DNA of 64,000 nucleotides from Coprinellus micaceus (lineage: Eukaryota; Basidiomycota; Agaricomycetes; Agaricales; Psathyrellaceae): positions 3,038,001 through 3,102,000 of the forward strand of contig OX596339.1 in NCBI GenBank assembly GCA_951394405.1, given 5' to 3'. The notes under the pieces were generated by a model. The model saw nothing but the letters and a program-made list of their open reading frames with translations. It was not told the origin of the DNA and did not search any database. Positions 21,535 through 33,089 of the stretch are shown in pieces. How positions within the stretch are numbered: the first letter of the stretch is position 1; the number at the start of each line of letters is the position of its first letter. A program made the position numbers and the translations under genes.

Positions 21535-21989
21535 GCTCGTTTGAGGCGGATGGTGGAAGGAAAGATGTGCTGAAGAAGCGCTGTAAGTAATGGCAGGTGC
21601 GCCCATTCCAAATCGTGTCTATATGTTCCGACGTACCCGGTCTCACAGGTCCGCTGCGAGAACCTGGTTCTGTACTCAGGGTGAGGCCGCAGTCTATCCG
21701 CGACCCAGTTCGAATGACCAGTGAGCATTGATATCGTGGACCTGCTTCGATGGGAGAAGCGTGATACCGGTTATGGTATCAATCGGCAGAGCCCCGCGAA
21801 CCTATGGAAGAAAGCAAGAATCAGATCTCTACCAGGGCGAGAATGGGGAATGCGAGCTCACCGGATATGGCCGCAACGATCGTGTAGTCCCAGCCCAATC
21901 ACGGATTTTCTGCAGACGGGGAAAATGACTAAGTTGAGGAGAAGAGGATACAGTTCGACTACTGTACAGTGAGAGTCGCGAAAGGTTCT

Positions 21990-22635
21990 TCAAGGTCCAG
22001 ATACGACATGGCTAAGCCACTCTGCGTTATCACGATAGTTGTCCCCGACGAATCCGTGAATCTGAGCCCAATCCCTGCATACATGTGGGACTCCCGGAGG
22101 AGCAGGTTTTGGATTCTCGCAAGTCAGCTCCTCCACGATGCGGGGCTCAAGTGTCCGGTCCGCACCGCAAAGAACGCCCATCCTGACGTAGTTGTAGCAG
22201 TGGTTTGCATGTCCAACGACTGCCGGGGTGGGCTTCACTCCCTTTTTCGATTGGGTAAGGTCGTACCGAAGAAAGTTGAGGCAGTGAAGCTGGTGGTACA
22301 TCGATACCGCGTATGGACGGTCGTCCTGTGGGGTGGGGAGCTTGATCCACCCACTGCCAGCACTGACGCTCTCCCACTGGGAGACTGCGTGGACGTCATA
22401 GAGCTCCGTTGGCTCGAATACCATGACGGCGTCTTGCACCCGAAGTGGGATGTCACGGGGGAACCTGACGCGGTCGACCAGGAAGGCTTTCAGGAACGAG
22501 TTGTCAGAGGTTACCCCAGTCGTTATTTTGTTCTCACTTACAGTTCATCGCCTTGTCGAGAGTGCCTATGAAGGCTACATTCAGGAGAAAGCGTGCCAAA
22601 TTGCACGTCGTGAGGATGGCGATGGCCACCAGCAT
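21990..22635 (-). CDS. UstYa-like (DUF3328) oxidase with both HxxHC motifs
   Basis: Exons 22542-22635 and 21990-22486 (minus) joined across a 55-nt GTAAGT...AAAG intron give 196 residues. Exon 1 encodes the membrane anchor (MLVAIAILTTCNLARFLLNV). Exon 2 starts with FPRDIPLRVQDAVMVFEPTE, then WESVSAGSGWIKLP, the first motif YHQLHCLNFLRY, the second motif GHANHCYNYVRMGVLCGAD, TLEPR, and HVCRDW near the end. Both HxxHC sites are intact. In ascomycetes, such proteins catalyse ether cyclisation of ustiloxin, phomopsin and asperipin precursors and other oxidations of peptides. The acceptor is the only one I found that keeps the frame; an additional upstream exon is possible. Its position upstream of a secreted repeat precursor on the same strand supports a peptide substrate (inference). 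Confidence 0.85.
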
Positions 22636-23256
22636 TACGCTATGAAGCAGGGACTGGGTATGATTAGTGAACAGGTGACAATGGAGTCGAGTGTGTATCC
22701 ACCTACTTCATGCAGCTTCATCGCTGTCCTATGGTCGCAATGGTTCGTTGAGTGCTTGAGCGTATTAGACCTAGAGAAGAGATGATATCAATGAGTAACC
22801 TAACACTATACCCAAATCTTGGGAAGAACCACACCAAGTCACAAAGAGAGGCGGAAATTCACAGCTCTATTCAAGGCACTATTGTTCGCCGTCACGGAGA
22901 AACAAAGCGTCCACTCATCATCTGAACGGTGATAAATTGGTGATAAAGCTTTATAGGGAAACTGCGGTAAATCGCCATCTGCCAAAGCGTGCGATGGCTG
23001 AGCACAATGCCGTTCTGCGGTCATGAGATTCGTGACGATCGAATTCTCGAGAAGAGCAGGAGGGCGGAGGCAACTCAGGGCCCCTGGCCCATCAGGACCA
23101 CGATAGCACTCTCCATCACGAAAGTCAGGGCACGCCAAGTTCTGTGAACAGATGGATCTATCCTTGTCGAGCTCCATTCCGACATTGTGACCTGAGAGTA
23201 TCGTTCAAAAAGAAGCTCAATGAATTGAGAAAGCGAATCGACTCACCCTGTCCAAG
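22636..23256. other. divergent promoter region, UstYa-like gene / proline iminopeptidase
   Basis: About 620 bp between two divergently transcribed genes. It could carry shared regulation. A minus-strand frame at 22839-23177 has no recognisable features. Confidence 0.45.
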
Positions 23257-24333
23257 ATGCTTCCTCGGGTCGCCTCAGCTGTGATTCTCATCTTGAGCCT
23301 CTTCAAGCATGCAACTATGGGAGCTAGTGTCACCGAGGGGAGGGTCGACTTCAGAGTCCCTGCGCTTCCCCGAGTATCCCAGACTTGGTACAAGATCATC
23401 GGAGACCTGAAACCAGGTGTCCGCCCACTCATCGCCTTGCACGGAGGTCCTGGCGTCAACTCGGCCTATCTCGAGATCCTCTCCGATATCACCAAAGGCC
23501 GCCCGGGACCCCTCATCGTCTACGACCAAATCGGCAATGGGAAATCCACCCACTTCCCCGAGAAGATTGGGGATACGAACTTTTGGACGGAGGGTCTCTT
23601 CCTCGGCGAGCTCAACAACCTCATAACCAAGCTGAACATCAAGGAATACGACCTGTTCGGCCATTCATGGGGTGGGATGCTGGGTGCCCGCCACGCCACG
23701 CTGAACCCGCCGGGCCTGAAGCATCTCGTCCTCATGTCCAGCCCCGCGTCAATGGCCCTGTGGGTCCAGTCGGTGAACGGATTGAGAGCCAAGCTTCCGG
23801 CGGAGATTCGAAGGGTGTTGGATGAGCACGAAAGGAATGGAACGACGGACAGTCCAGAGTACCAGGAGGCCGTCGATTTCTTCTATTCGCTACACCTCAT
23901 CACGATAAACCCCATCCCCGACGCGATCGCGGAGGGCTTCGCCACAATTGCAAGTGATCCTACGGTATACCTGACTATGTGAGTGCACATCGTTTCGAAC
24001 CAGACCCACACTCACCTTGCTCGCTTCAGGAACGGTCCAAACGAGTTCAGCATCACTGGTTCGCTGAGGAACTGGACGATCATTAACGACATTCCCAAGA
24101 TCCAAGTACCCACTTTAGTCACGAATGGGGCGAAGGACGAAGCACAGGATATCGTCGTGCTGCCATACGTGAACAAGCTACCCCACGGAAAATGGGTCAA
24201 ATTCTTCGTGAGCCTTCCTACAAATTCATCCTCCTTCCGCAGGCACTGATAGATTTTCCAGAACTCTGCTCACATGGCCCACTACGAAGAACGCACCAAG
24301 TTCATGAAGACTGTGGCAAATTTCTTGTATTGA
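23257..24333 (+). CDS. secreted proline iminopeptidase-like alpha/beta hydrolase (peptidase S33)
   Basis: Exons 23257-23978, 24030-24207 and 24262-24333 give 323 residues. The first 23 or so residues are a likely signal peptide (VASAVILILSLFKHATMGAS). Family S33 landmarks are ALHGGPGVNSAYLEIL (oxyanion HGGPG), YDQIGNGKS, the nucleophile elbow GHSWGG, the acid Asp in TNGAKDEAQD, and the catalytic His in NSAHMAHYEE in the last exon. S33 enzymes release N-terminal proline or act on small peptides and amides. The start is the first ATG of the frame. The gene faces away from the UstYa-like gene at 22 kb with 0.6 kb between, which invites a role in trimming a proline-containing peptide (inference). 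Such hydrolases are common in these fungi, so the neighbourhood may be chance. Confidence 0.85.
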
Positions 24334-25483
24334 AGCTCTACGTCCATAGGATCTGGTCCACTGGGCGTACCATGGCCCATTATAGCATTTGTTTAGTCCC
24401 TAGCGTAGTAAGATGAATAATTTTGGTTCCCACTCGAGCAAGACGTGATCTACTTAGGGGGAAGACACACCATATGGACCGGTGTGATTCATCCACACAT
24501 CGTTTTCGCTGAGGTTTGCTAAGTATTGGACAATCGGCAAAGGTGGAAGGGAGCTCAGAGAGAGTCGCGCCGTTCTTGCAAGTGGACCCCAAGTTAGGGG
24601 TGGTCCATCTGGACCTTTGAAACTCTCACGGTCGATCATGGACCCGACCGACACCACAATGGGCGGCTGTGGCTTGGACTCAAGTTCAACCACTACACTC
24701 CTCTCACCTGTTCAAACATAGAAGAAGGCCAATTTCTTCAAACTCTCTATCAGTTGCGCACATCAAAGATGAGAGAAGTTCCGACTCTGCTCAGGCTCAA
24801 GAAGGCAGTTTGTTACTACAACAGAGTGGTTGGTGGACACACTCTTCCACGAAATGCAGGTGGATAGAGACGGATATCAAGGAATTGTATTCCAGAGAGC
24901 GACATTCTGAGCGGCATGCGTGATGGCCCTGGGTTGCCTGGGACCGGCCGATAGCCGTCCCAAAATGTGGGAGGCTGATGCACACGGAGAGCGGATTCTC
25001 ATCGAGGCTTCGTCGCTCGATGGATCAGTATCTACGAGAGCCCACCGAGCCTATTCTCCAGCGCTTCGAACTGCGGTAAGAATCTGCTGGGATACCTACT
25101 ATCAAGCAGGTCCGATCCGATGAGCGCCTGAGCGTGCCCACCTACCTGGAACGGCGAACAGGCGCCCGGATAAGTGTGGCGACGCTCCTCCAAGAAGGCA
25201 AGCGCTATTAGAGCGCCACTTGGGAAGACCTATCCAAACGGTAACAAATCTAGACTGATATGCTCACATGAGATGTCAGGCACCCGCTTCTATTCCCTGG
25301 CTGGGTTTGCACGGCCAAACCAAGCTGCTTCGAGATACGTACCACCACAAGCTCCCCTCGTTCTTCGCCGTTCTATTAAAGCGAAGAAGTATATCCATCC
25401 CAAGGACAGCCAAGGGGTTTTGCGGATTCTTGTTCTCTCTTCTTTCTTCCGACCTGCACTGATCTTTTTGCTGCGCTGCAATC
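24334..25483. other. no supported gene
   Basis: About 1.15 kb. Short frames at 24669-24923 and 25174-25626 lack recognisable features; the second overlaps the start of the membrane-protein gene in another frame. The last 150 bp should be the promoter of that gene. Confidence 0.45.
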
Positions 25484-26834
25484 ATGTCGGACCCCTTAGC
25501 TGGAGAAAAGACTGGCCGCCCTCAGCTGCTCCCAGAGTATGCTCCCCCGGGGCTGGGCCCTGTCGACTTCTGGATGGAGAGGTCAAATCTTGCCGGCATC
25601 ATGATTGCCTGCGTCGCTTACGGTGAGGACTTAACGCCCGTGCCTATCCTCATTCCCACAAACATGCTAAATCTTATACTCCATCGGCGCTTTAGGCATC
25701 CTGTTCACCCTCTTCGTCCAATGCGTCTACCTACTTCGCAACTCGGTAGTCGCGCGGACGAAGCAGGCGAAGATGCTGAGCATCTATTCCTGCGTGCTGT
25801 GGGTTCTGGCTACGCTGGGAATCGCAGGAAATATCAAGTTCATCCAGATGACCTACATCGACTATCGGAACTACCCTGGCGGACCCAACGCGTTCACGTT
25901 TGACTTCTACACCTTGCCAATCAATATGCTGGGACTGGTGGTGTACGTCCTCATGAACTGGGCCGCCGATGGCCTACTCGTAAGTTCATTGCGCTTCTAG
26001 CGGCTAGGCTTTGAGCTGAAACGGACCCCTTTACCAGCTCTACCGGTTCATGGTCATCTACAACTTCAAGTGGGTTTTGCTAGTCTTCCCCGGCATCATG
26101 TACCTGGCCATTCTCGGTAGGTCGGCACCCCCCGATATTGCAGCCACTGCAGATCACTCATCATGATCTGCAACGCCTGACAGGTCTCTCTGTCGCAATG
26201 GTCGTGTTCACCATGAACCCCGCGATTGGATTCTGGGCGCCAATCACCATCAACATTGGTATTGCATACTGGTCGACGTCTATCGCACTCAACGTCCTCC
26301 TCACTGCCTCCATTGCCGGCCGCCTCATGTTCATGCGCAGGAAGATCCGTAAACTGCTCGGTTCCAAGCACGACTCGCCCTACACCTCCGTCATCGCCAT
26401 GCTCGTCGAGTCAGCCTCGCTCTACACGGCGTGGGCGCTTGTCTTCATGGTTTGCTACGCGAAAGGCGACATCTTCCAGAATGTCGTTCTTCCTTCTTTG
26501 GGTCACATCCAGGCAAGTAACATCGAGTTTGAAGCTATGACCGCCGTGCTAATCGCGCTCATGACGTGAATAGGTCATCGCACCCTTGCTCATCATCTTC
26601 CGTTTCGCGCAAGGCAAGGCCTGGACGAGCAACACCTCCACAGGTATGCTCAGCGGCAATCCCTCTTCCACACTTCCATCCTTCGAAGCCCGAAAGGGTC
26701 CCTTGTCGGCATCGAACATCTCGCGTACAGGCGCCAATTCGTTCCCTCTTACCACTCTCACCGACTCGACGGCCAATCTCGAGACCGACCACGAGAAGAC
26801 CGTTTACAGCAATCACTCAGGCAAGGCGTATTGA
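25484..26834 (+). CDS. seven-transmembrane protein, basidiomycete type
   Basis: Exons 25484-25622, 25696-25979, 26038-26116, 26184-26512 and 26574-26834 give 363 residues with consistent phases. Seven hydrophobic segments lie between about residues 35 and 280: for example IMIACVAYGILFTLFVQCVY, MLSIYSCVLWVLATLGIAGN, LPINMLGLVVYVLMNW and VIAMLVESASLYTAWALVF. The C-terminal 75 residues are Ser/Thr-rich and hydrophilic, as in receptors or sensors with a cytoplasmic tail. The fourth intron uses a GC donor (CAG/GCAAGT) and TAG acceptor: the conserved-looking join HIQ/VIAPLL is only in frame this way. The architecture is that of the numerous serpentine proteins of Agaricomycetes with unknown ligands; I do not assign a family number. 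Confidence 0.85.
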
Positions 26835-27248
26835 TCATGGACATTATTTCGTAGGGTTTCTATGGACTCGTAGGGAGCGGTATGACATTCAACTCTTGTA
26901 TTCTTATCAAGCCATTGCATGGTCGTATTTATTCAACCCCGTTTCTTTGACCCCAGTTCTTGGGGAAGGTCCCCTTTTGCTTTCGGCCAGTTTCAACGCC
27001 GACGACACGCGACAGAACCATACGCGCCCAATAGATAATATCTTCAAAATTACTTGGTTCCTCAATGCAACGCACGGGTCAAGGCTCAACGTTTAACGTA
27101 GAGTATGGGTAAAACGGTCCCGGTCAACGGTGGACTCTTTTTTCTTCTGGATCTGGGGATTGATGTCGGCAATGGGCTTCGACTTGAACGATAACGACGG
27201 CAGGTATGTGTACCAAGGTATGTGCTTCCAAGCTCAATTGGCCAAGGC

Positions 27249-27780
27249 TTAGCACATTGCCCTATGTACATCTTGAGCAACCTGGCGGACACGAGCAATG
27301 CCAACCACATCAAGGAGGTTGCAGCTCCATCGATCAGCTGGAGCCAAATCATTGAGAACGACAGGGTCGGCGAGTACGGCGGGTGGAAATACGGCATTGG
27401 TGGCGGCGGTGTATTCATAGAAGGACAAGCGGGTACCGAATGCGCTGATGGCAGCGAGACGGGGTGTGGCAATACTGCAGCGAAGGTCCTGGAAGCGATC
27501 GCGCATATGCTCATCCTCCTGCTTTCGTTTGGAGTCAAGTACAACGCTGGCGGAAGGTTTGATCTCTATAAAGAATACAGGGTGCTTGTTGTATTCGACG
27601 ACGAACAGGGCGACGACGTCTATCGCATCTCGAGGTCCTGAACGGGCCCTCTAGGCCGAACAAATAGTAGCGAAGCCTAGTGTATGGGCCATAGTAGACG
27701 TTTTCATCGGTAGCAAATTGTACTTGGTTGGCAGATAAAAAGGATTGGACGAGGTATTGGGGCCACTGTCCTGCTGCCAT
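27249..27780 (-). pseudogene. conserved small protein with a frameshift
   Basis: The minus strand encodes MAAGQWPQYLVQSFLSANQ and YYGPYTRLRYYLFGLEGPF in one frame, then from about 27630 continues in a second frame with VVALFVVEYNKHPVFFIEIK, DEHMRDRFQDL, AISAFGTRLSFYEY, a region with NDLAPADRW, and the stop at 27249. The two parts together match the layout I remember for a widespread basidiomycete protein whose core is a beta-strand pair HPVFFIEIK followed by SAFGTRLSFY. The switch needs a single-base shift near 27640. An intron ending TTCAG/GACC with a donor at CAA/GTACAA would also repair the frame but would delete the YYGPY segment. So this is either a young pseudogene, a base-calling error, or an unusual splice form. 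Confidence 0.55.
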
Positions 27781-28017
27781 CGTAACTTGGTGCGGGTTTG
27801 TGGGGGTGGTCAAGGATGAAGAGGCGATTGCTTCAATCATCGTGAGACTGACTCGGAGATAGTAAGCGCCCGCTCCCCCGGACCTCACGGATTGATGGGG
27901 TTGATGTATGACGAAAGCGATGCACTTTCTTGGCACAGCCCGCTCAACACCACAGCCAATGGGTCGTATAACTTGGGTTCAATTTCCACTATTCTCGGCG
28001 AACTCTCCTGATCGCCC

Positions 28018-29794
28018 ATGCCACACTCCACCCACTCTTCGACGTCCTCCTCGGGCGGCCCAGCGAACGCAAACGTTCTGCCCGAAAAACTGATTCAAGA
28101 TAGCTTTCATAGTTATCTACGGTCGTCGCTGACACAAGCAAAGGCAGAAAGACTCCTCGATGAGGACCTGCTGAGCAGCGCAGAGGCAGATCTGATGATC
28201 ACAGGCGGGTGTCGATCCTGGCTAACGTTCCGTCTTTCATCTGACATTGTGTACTCGTGTAGGTCCAGCACTATGCCTATTCTTCGCAGCTCTGCGCTCC
28301 ACGACAAACCCACCCTCCGTCCCCTTACCCCGGGCCAAGAACGCCTCGAATCCCGCGTCTGGCGGAAAGAATAGCACAATATCTCTCCCTTCAATACCCA
28401 CCGAACTCTCCTACGAAAACTGCCCACCGCCGTTTATCTCCTTCCTCCGCGTTTGGGCAAAGAACGTCCCTCGTATCCAGAGTCTCGCCCCCGAATACCA
28501 ACACGACGTGGCGCGAGTCATCTGCGGCCTTCCACCTATTTGCCAGCCAGTGGACCTCTCAATCAACGGTATCGCTGCCGACCTACGCGGAGTGGCGATT
28601 GAGATCAGCCAGAGGAGGAGTTTCCAGGAGAGGTACGGGAGCGCGTTACAGGCTGCGTTGGATTCCAACGTTGGAGGGAAGTTGCCTAATGCGGGTGCCG
28701 GGTCGACCAATGGAGGTGCAGGCTTGCAGCCAAAACGAGCGAGCTTTGTACCGCCGCCTGTATACGAGCCCTCCCCACCCCCATCGCCTGGGATGCCTTC
28801 GGGAAACTCCCTTTCACCCCCCTCGCCCAACTTCCCAGAGATTCGACCATTGCGGCCACACAAGAGGGAGGACTACCAGACGCACCGTGCACACTCCAGT
28901 GCTGGCGGTAGCCTGGGGAGCATCACTTCCAACGGTCCTACCTCAATGCGATATTCCCACTCCGCAAACTCGTCCATATCATCCACAGCCTCTTTCCAGC
29001 CTCTCATTCCCCAGCTTCCCAATCCCTTTGACGCACCTCCCCCTCATGCACCAATTTCAACTGGCCCCGGTCCCATTCCATTCCACCCAATTGCCCCAGC
29101 CAGTAGCCAACGTCTTCATCCCTCTCCTTCCCTTCTAAACCCCCAAAGCTCGCCCGCCATCGAATTTATCCGCGAAACCCTCTACGCCTCATTAGCCGAC
29201 CAACTCGAGAGCCACCCCTCTTTACAGAAGCAGCTCAAGACTGACCCGATGCGCGCCTATTTTGGATCTGTGTCCTTTGCCGTCCTCGATGTCGCGATGA
29301 ACGCGGTCACACCACCAACCCCCACCAACCCCTACGGAACGGTCAAGGGTGTCGTTGGCAAGGAGCTAACGCTGCGCGAGTGCCCTGAGGCGCTGAGACC
29401 GTTCTTCGTGGAGCTGGTAAGCATCGGGAAGGAAGCGAAGGCGATCGAGAGTGAGGATACCGAATTGGTCGTAAAGATGCTTTCAGAAGGCGAAGAACGG
29501 ATACCCAAGCCACGGTTGGAGCGCGTGAAGAGGATGCTGGAGTTCGGGATTGGGATCGAGCGAGATGGCGTCCGGAGGAATAGTGGTGAAAGTGTGATCA
29601 TTCCAGGGAGGGCCGCAAGTGAGCAAGAGAAACCGAGCAGGACAGCGAACGAACGGGAGAGGAGGGATAGCCTGCAGGGGAGAGCGGTGGCCTTTACGAA
29701 TCGAATTAGCGCCCTGGCGCTTGGACTGACGAGCCTGAGAGCGTTCAAGGAGAGGCAGGAGTATGTTTTCAAGGTGCTACAGAGTATTGGGTAG
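28018..29794 (+). CDS. conserved basidiomycete protein, proline/serine-rich
   Basis: Exon 1 28018-28204 and exon 2 28263-29794 give 572 residues if a weak GC donor (CAG/GCGGGT) is used; no GT donor restores the frame. The N-terminal segment has LIQDSFHSYLRSSLTQAKAE and LLSSAEADLM, followed after the junction by LCLFFAALRS and FISFLRVWAKNVP, a probable helical domain. A long Pro/Ser-rich linker covers residues 200-340. The C-terminal 170 residues are helical and charged, with LTLRECPEALRPFFVELVS. I remember homologues as uncharacterised basidiomycete proteins. The other frame over the junction reads VQHYA, which homologues may have there, so a small indel is an alternative explanation. Confidence 0.65.
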
Positions 29795-30278
29795 CAGTCG
29801 TTTTGGCGTGCCGGTCAGGGAGGCTACGACGCGATGGACGAAAGTCGTCTTAATCTATGAGTATGTACGATCTTTATGACATTTTAACGATCCCCTAATT
29901 GGACATTGTATCTTTTACCCTACCTTCTCGTTAACGCCTCGTCTCGTGTCTAATGTTTTCTTCATGCACTGTTGTGGCTTACTTATATTAACAATCCGGT
30001 CTCGAGACTCGAGCTACCTCCGTCAACGGAACACTTCATGTTCCGACTTTGTTATTTCGTTCAACAGCAAGTCGTGATAATGGAGCATATGCACGCACCC
30101 GATACGAATCATGATTGGGCTAGCAGCCCGAATAAGCGCTGAAGGTATCGCAAGCCCAGATCCAACAGGCTTCCAGTGAGCCGAGGGCGAAATAGTTGAC
30201 CAGGGGAACGACGGAAACATACACAGACGCGGCATAAGGGTTATCCATACTGCACGCTTTAAGGCGCGAAGGGCGATA
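29795..30278. other. intergenic between convergent genes
   Basis: About 480 bp. No supported gene; presumed 3' UTRs of the two convergent genes. Confidence 0.5.
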
Positions 30279-32034
30279 TCAAAGCGTCAGATCGATGACC
30301 TCCCCACGAGGGGTAGTGCTCCTATGTTCTCGCTTTACCCGCTTCGAGCCCGGTTCCCCGTTTCCTTCCTCCACCTCTTCCTCCTTTATGAGGCGACGTT
30401 CCAGCTGAGCTAGACGTTCCTACGATTGCCCAGCGTCAATATCGTGATTGCACTCTCGGTGACCGGGGCTCTTACCCGCAATCCTCGAATCTCCTCCACA
30501 GTGCTCTGCGAGCTGACGTCCGCCTCCTTGACGGCTGTAAGGTCGACGATCGAAGGCTCCGCCTTCAGCTCGGGCTTAACCTCACGCATGCTCAGAGAAC
30601 CGCCCTCTTCAACACGGTTCGGTGTTGAGAGTCGAGCCTAGGGGTGTTGCGGCACCAGTGAGCAAATAGGCGGAGAAAATACTCGAGGGAGACCTACCCC
30701 CTGTCTCTGGATTTCAAGTGCAGTATCGAGTGATTCTGGCCCGGTTTCGCCCTTTTCTTCACCCCTCATCGGACCTTGTTTTCGTTTCCCGGCCGTACTG
30801 TTGGGCGGGTGACCCTGGGGAATGGTGGACGGCGGTACCGAAACCGAAGATGCCAGGCTTGAATCGCGGGCCGAAGTCGTGCCTGGGTCGACGCTTGCGG
30901 TAGATGCGTCTCTGCCCTGGTTTTGTAAGGGAGATGGTGGTGAAGATGGAGGAGGGAACGGTTGGGCGGGATTCTCGGGCGTACCAGCCGCGTTAGAGGA
31001 AGGCGCGTCTAACGCGATGGTTTGTGAGCTCTTGTTAGAGGATGAATCTGAAGAGCACCGTATTAAGTTCGTGAATGGACTCGACTTGGTAAGGTGGACA
31101 CACTGGGAGTGGTTGAAGATGAGGCAACGCATGACGGTGAGGCTCGCCGAGGGGCTATCCCATTGGCAATGAGTGTGTCTTGAAAATCGTGGGCCCTTCG
31201 AATTAGCTTGCGTCGACAAATGGGGCGATGCACGTACCTATACTGCGGTAGAAAAACTGGAAGGTACAGATATCTTTATCCCCGTACGTATCAAAACCTT
31301 CGCCCTCCGATTCGTCATGCGCAACCTCTTCACCAAGCCTGGAGAGCTGGGGTCGATACGCAGGAGGGAAAATGTAGTAGTAAATGACGCACGTCACACA
31401 ATGGGTCAAGCATTTCTTGCTACGTTCGTGAAGGTAGTCACTCTTCGCATCAGCTGCGTTGTACTTTCTCCCTCCTTTCTTGTCCACACGCGCCCGGGTG
31501 TAGGATCTCAGCTGGAACTCGATAGTTCCGAGGTCTTCATCCTCCATGCCCACGTACGCATCATCGTCTGTGCGTTTCGAGGGTTAGAATTAGTTCCGGG
31601 GATGGGCGCTTTCAATTATTATAAACGCACCTGTGAGCCGTAAACCGCCAAATTGAAAGCATCGCGTCGTGCGATTTCCCGTCACTTCTGCCTCGATGTA
31701 GTCCACCACGTCTTCCTTGAGAGACCTGTTCTTCTCCACCATATTGAATACCAAACGCGGTTCATACCCATCTATGAACACTGCAAGGCCGTAGTTTGTT
31801 CTCTTCGCTTTGCTCTTTGGCAGAGAAAACCCGATTCTAAATTGCTGAGAATTGGGGTTGGTCCTGGCGCTCAGAGGTCGTAGTTTGACGCGTACGTACC
31901 TTTCCAGCTTTACTTGGTACGTAGCAAGTGCGTAGGGCTGACCCATCACTGTAGGTACCTTGCTTGGGGCCGAATTCATCCAGCTTCTTCCCATCCACTT
32001 CTATCCACACTTCAAAATCGTCGAAAGTCGGCAT
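30279..32034 (-). CDS. DUF7918 protein F with two SUMO-motif modules
   Basis: Eight exons on the minus strand: 31900-32034, 31631-31844, 31393-31567, 31238-31338, 31104-31178, 30698-31047, 30476-30604 and 30279-30404; 434 residues, phases consistent. The N-terminal domain reads DDFEVWIEVDGKKLDEF, CYVPSKAGKQF and CFQFGGLRLTG. The second block has YLHERSKKCLTHCV, LGEEV and CTFQFFYRSI, then DTLIANGIAPRRAS. A long Ser/Pro-rich insert follows, with basic GKRKQGPMRGEEK. The tail has EVKPELKAEPSIVDLT, then, after the last intron, KRVKREH with GEVIDLTL at the stop. It lies 13 kb from the A-E array and on the opposite strand, yet keeps the same terminal module, which argues for selection on it. Confidence 0.83.
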
Positions 32035-33089
32035 GGAGTGGCGACGGTGAGGATAGCTTGGTCGTGGTGGGCAACCTGGTGGGGACCAGGTAAAGGGAGA
32101 GGGAGAGGGAGAGGGGAGAAGGAACCCGGATTCAGAGCCCGACTTCAGGCTTCAGGGGAGGCCGTTCCGCGTTGCGGGATCAATTGCGAGCTCGTTGAAC
32201 TTTTCCTCTGTCAAGCTCAGTTGGAGTCATACGCTCATTATGACCCAGACCTGACCTCTGCCTATCCCCTTCGAACTGCTCTCGAACTGTCAAAAACTCT
32301 AGTCCACTCTAAGACGGCTTCGGGCGAGCCTCCCATTCTTTTCACATTCGCCATCGTAAGCTCTCGACCCTCGGGTTCGGTTTCGTGTTTCTTCAGCCTC
32401 ATCTGGTTCTCAACCTCCAAACCGTCTGTGCGCCTGGTCCTATTGCCTCGAAATCCCGCCTTTGCGGGACTCCCTTCCACATCCCCGCCAACCGCACCGC
32501 GCTCAGCGCGGTTGCAAGGGTGACTCTGTGATGTACTGGCACGCGCATCATCCGTAATGCCTCCTTAAACCTCAATTCCACCCTCCTATTCACCCTCACC
32601 TTTCTTTGTCCTCTACCCCGCCCTTACTATTTCGTTTCTCTGTTCCCTCCTACCTCCCCATTTCGCCCTCTCCCGTCCTCCCGTCCTCCCGCCTTCCCAT
32701 CCACCGCCATTGCCTCGGATGTCAAGGTGAGAAACGTCAGCCAACGAAACCTGGCAGCCAACACAAAAGAATAGACCATCCGTGGTCGGACCTCCTTGCA
32801 CCCTCGCTGGTTTCAAAAAGCCTGAACGTGTCACGTCAGCAAGGGTGTGGCGCGAATTGAAGCGAGGCGGCCGAGGGAAAGACCGCCACGAAGCCAGCCC
32901 TTCGACCGCAGGTACTATTGAAACCGCAGTGTTGCAAAAACTTTGGTCAGCGGCGAATTGCGACGGTGGGGGTTCGCGCACGAGCCCAAAAATTGGCCCT
33001 TGCGTTCTTGAACTAGTTGGCTACAGGGCCTTAAATTTATAAGTGGATCGGAAAAGGTCTACCTTTGCCAGAGGCGTTCCGATGAGGGG

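Noticed and set aside
31960..32523. 187-codon plus-strand frame
   Set aside because: Starts over exon 1 of gene F in antisense and runs through a microsatellite and pyrimidine-rich DNA without any motif.
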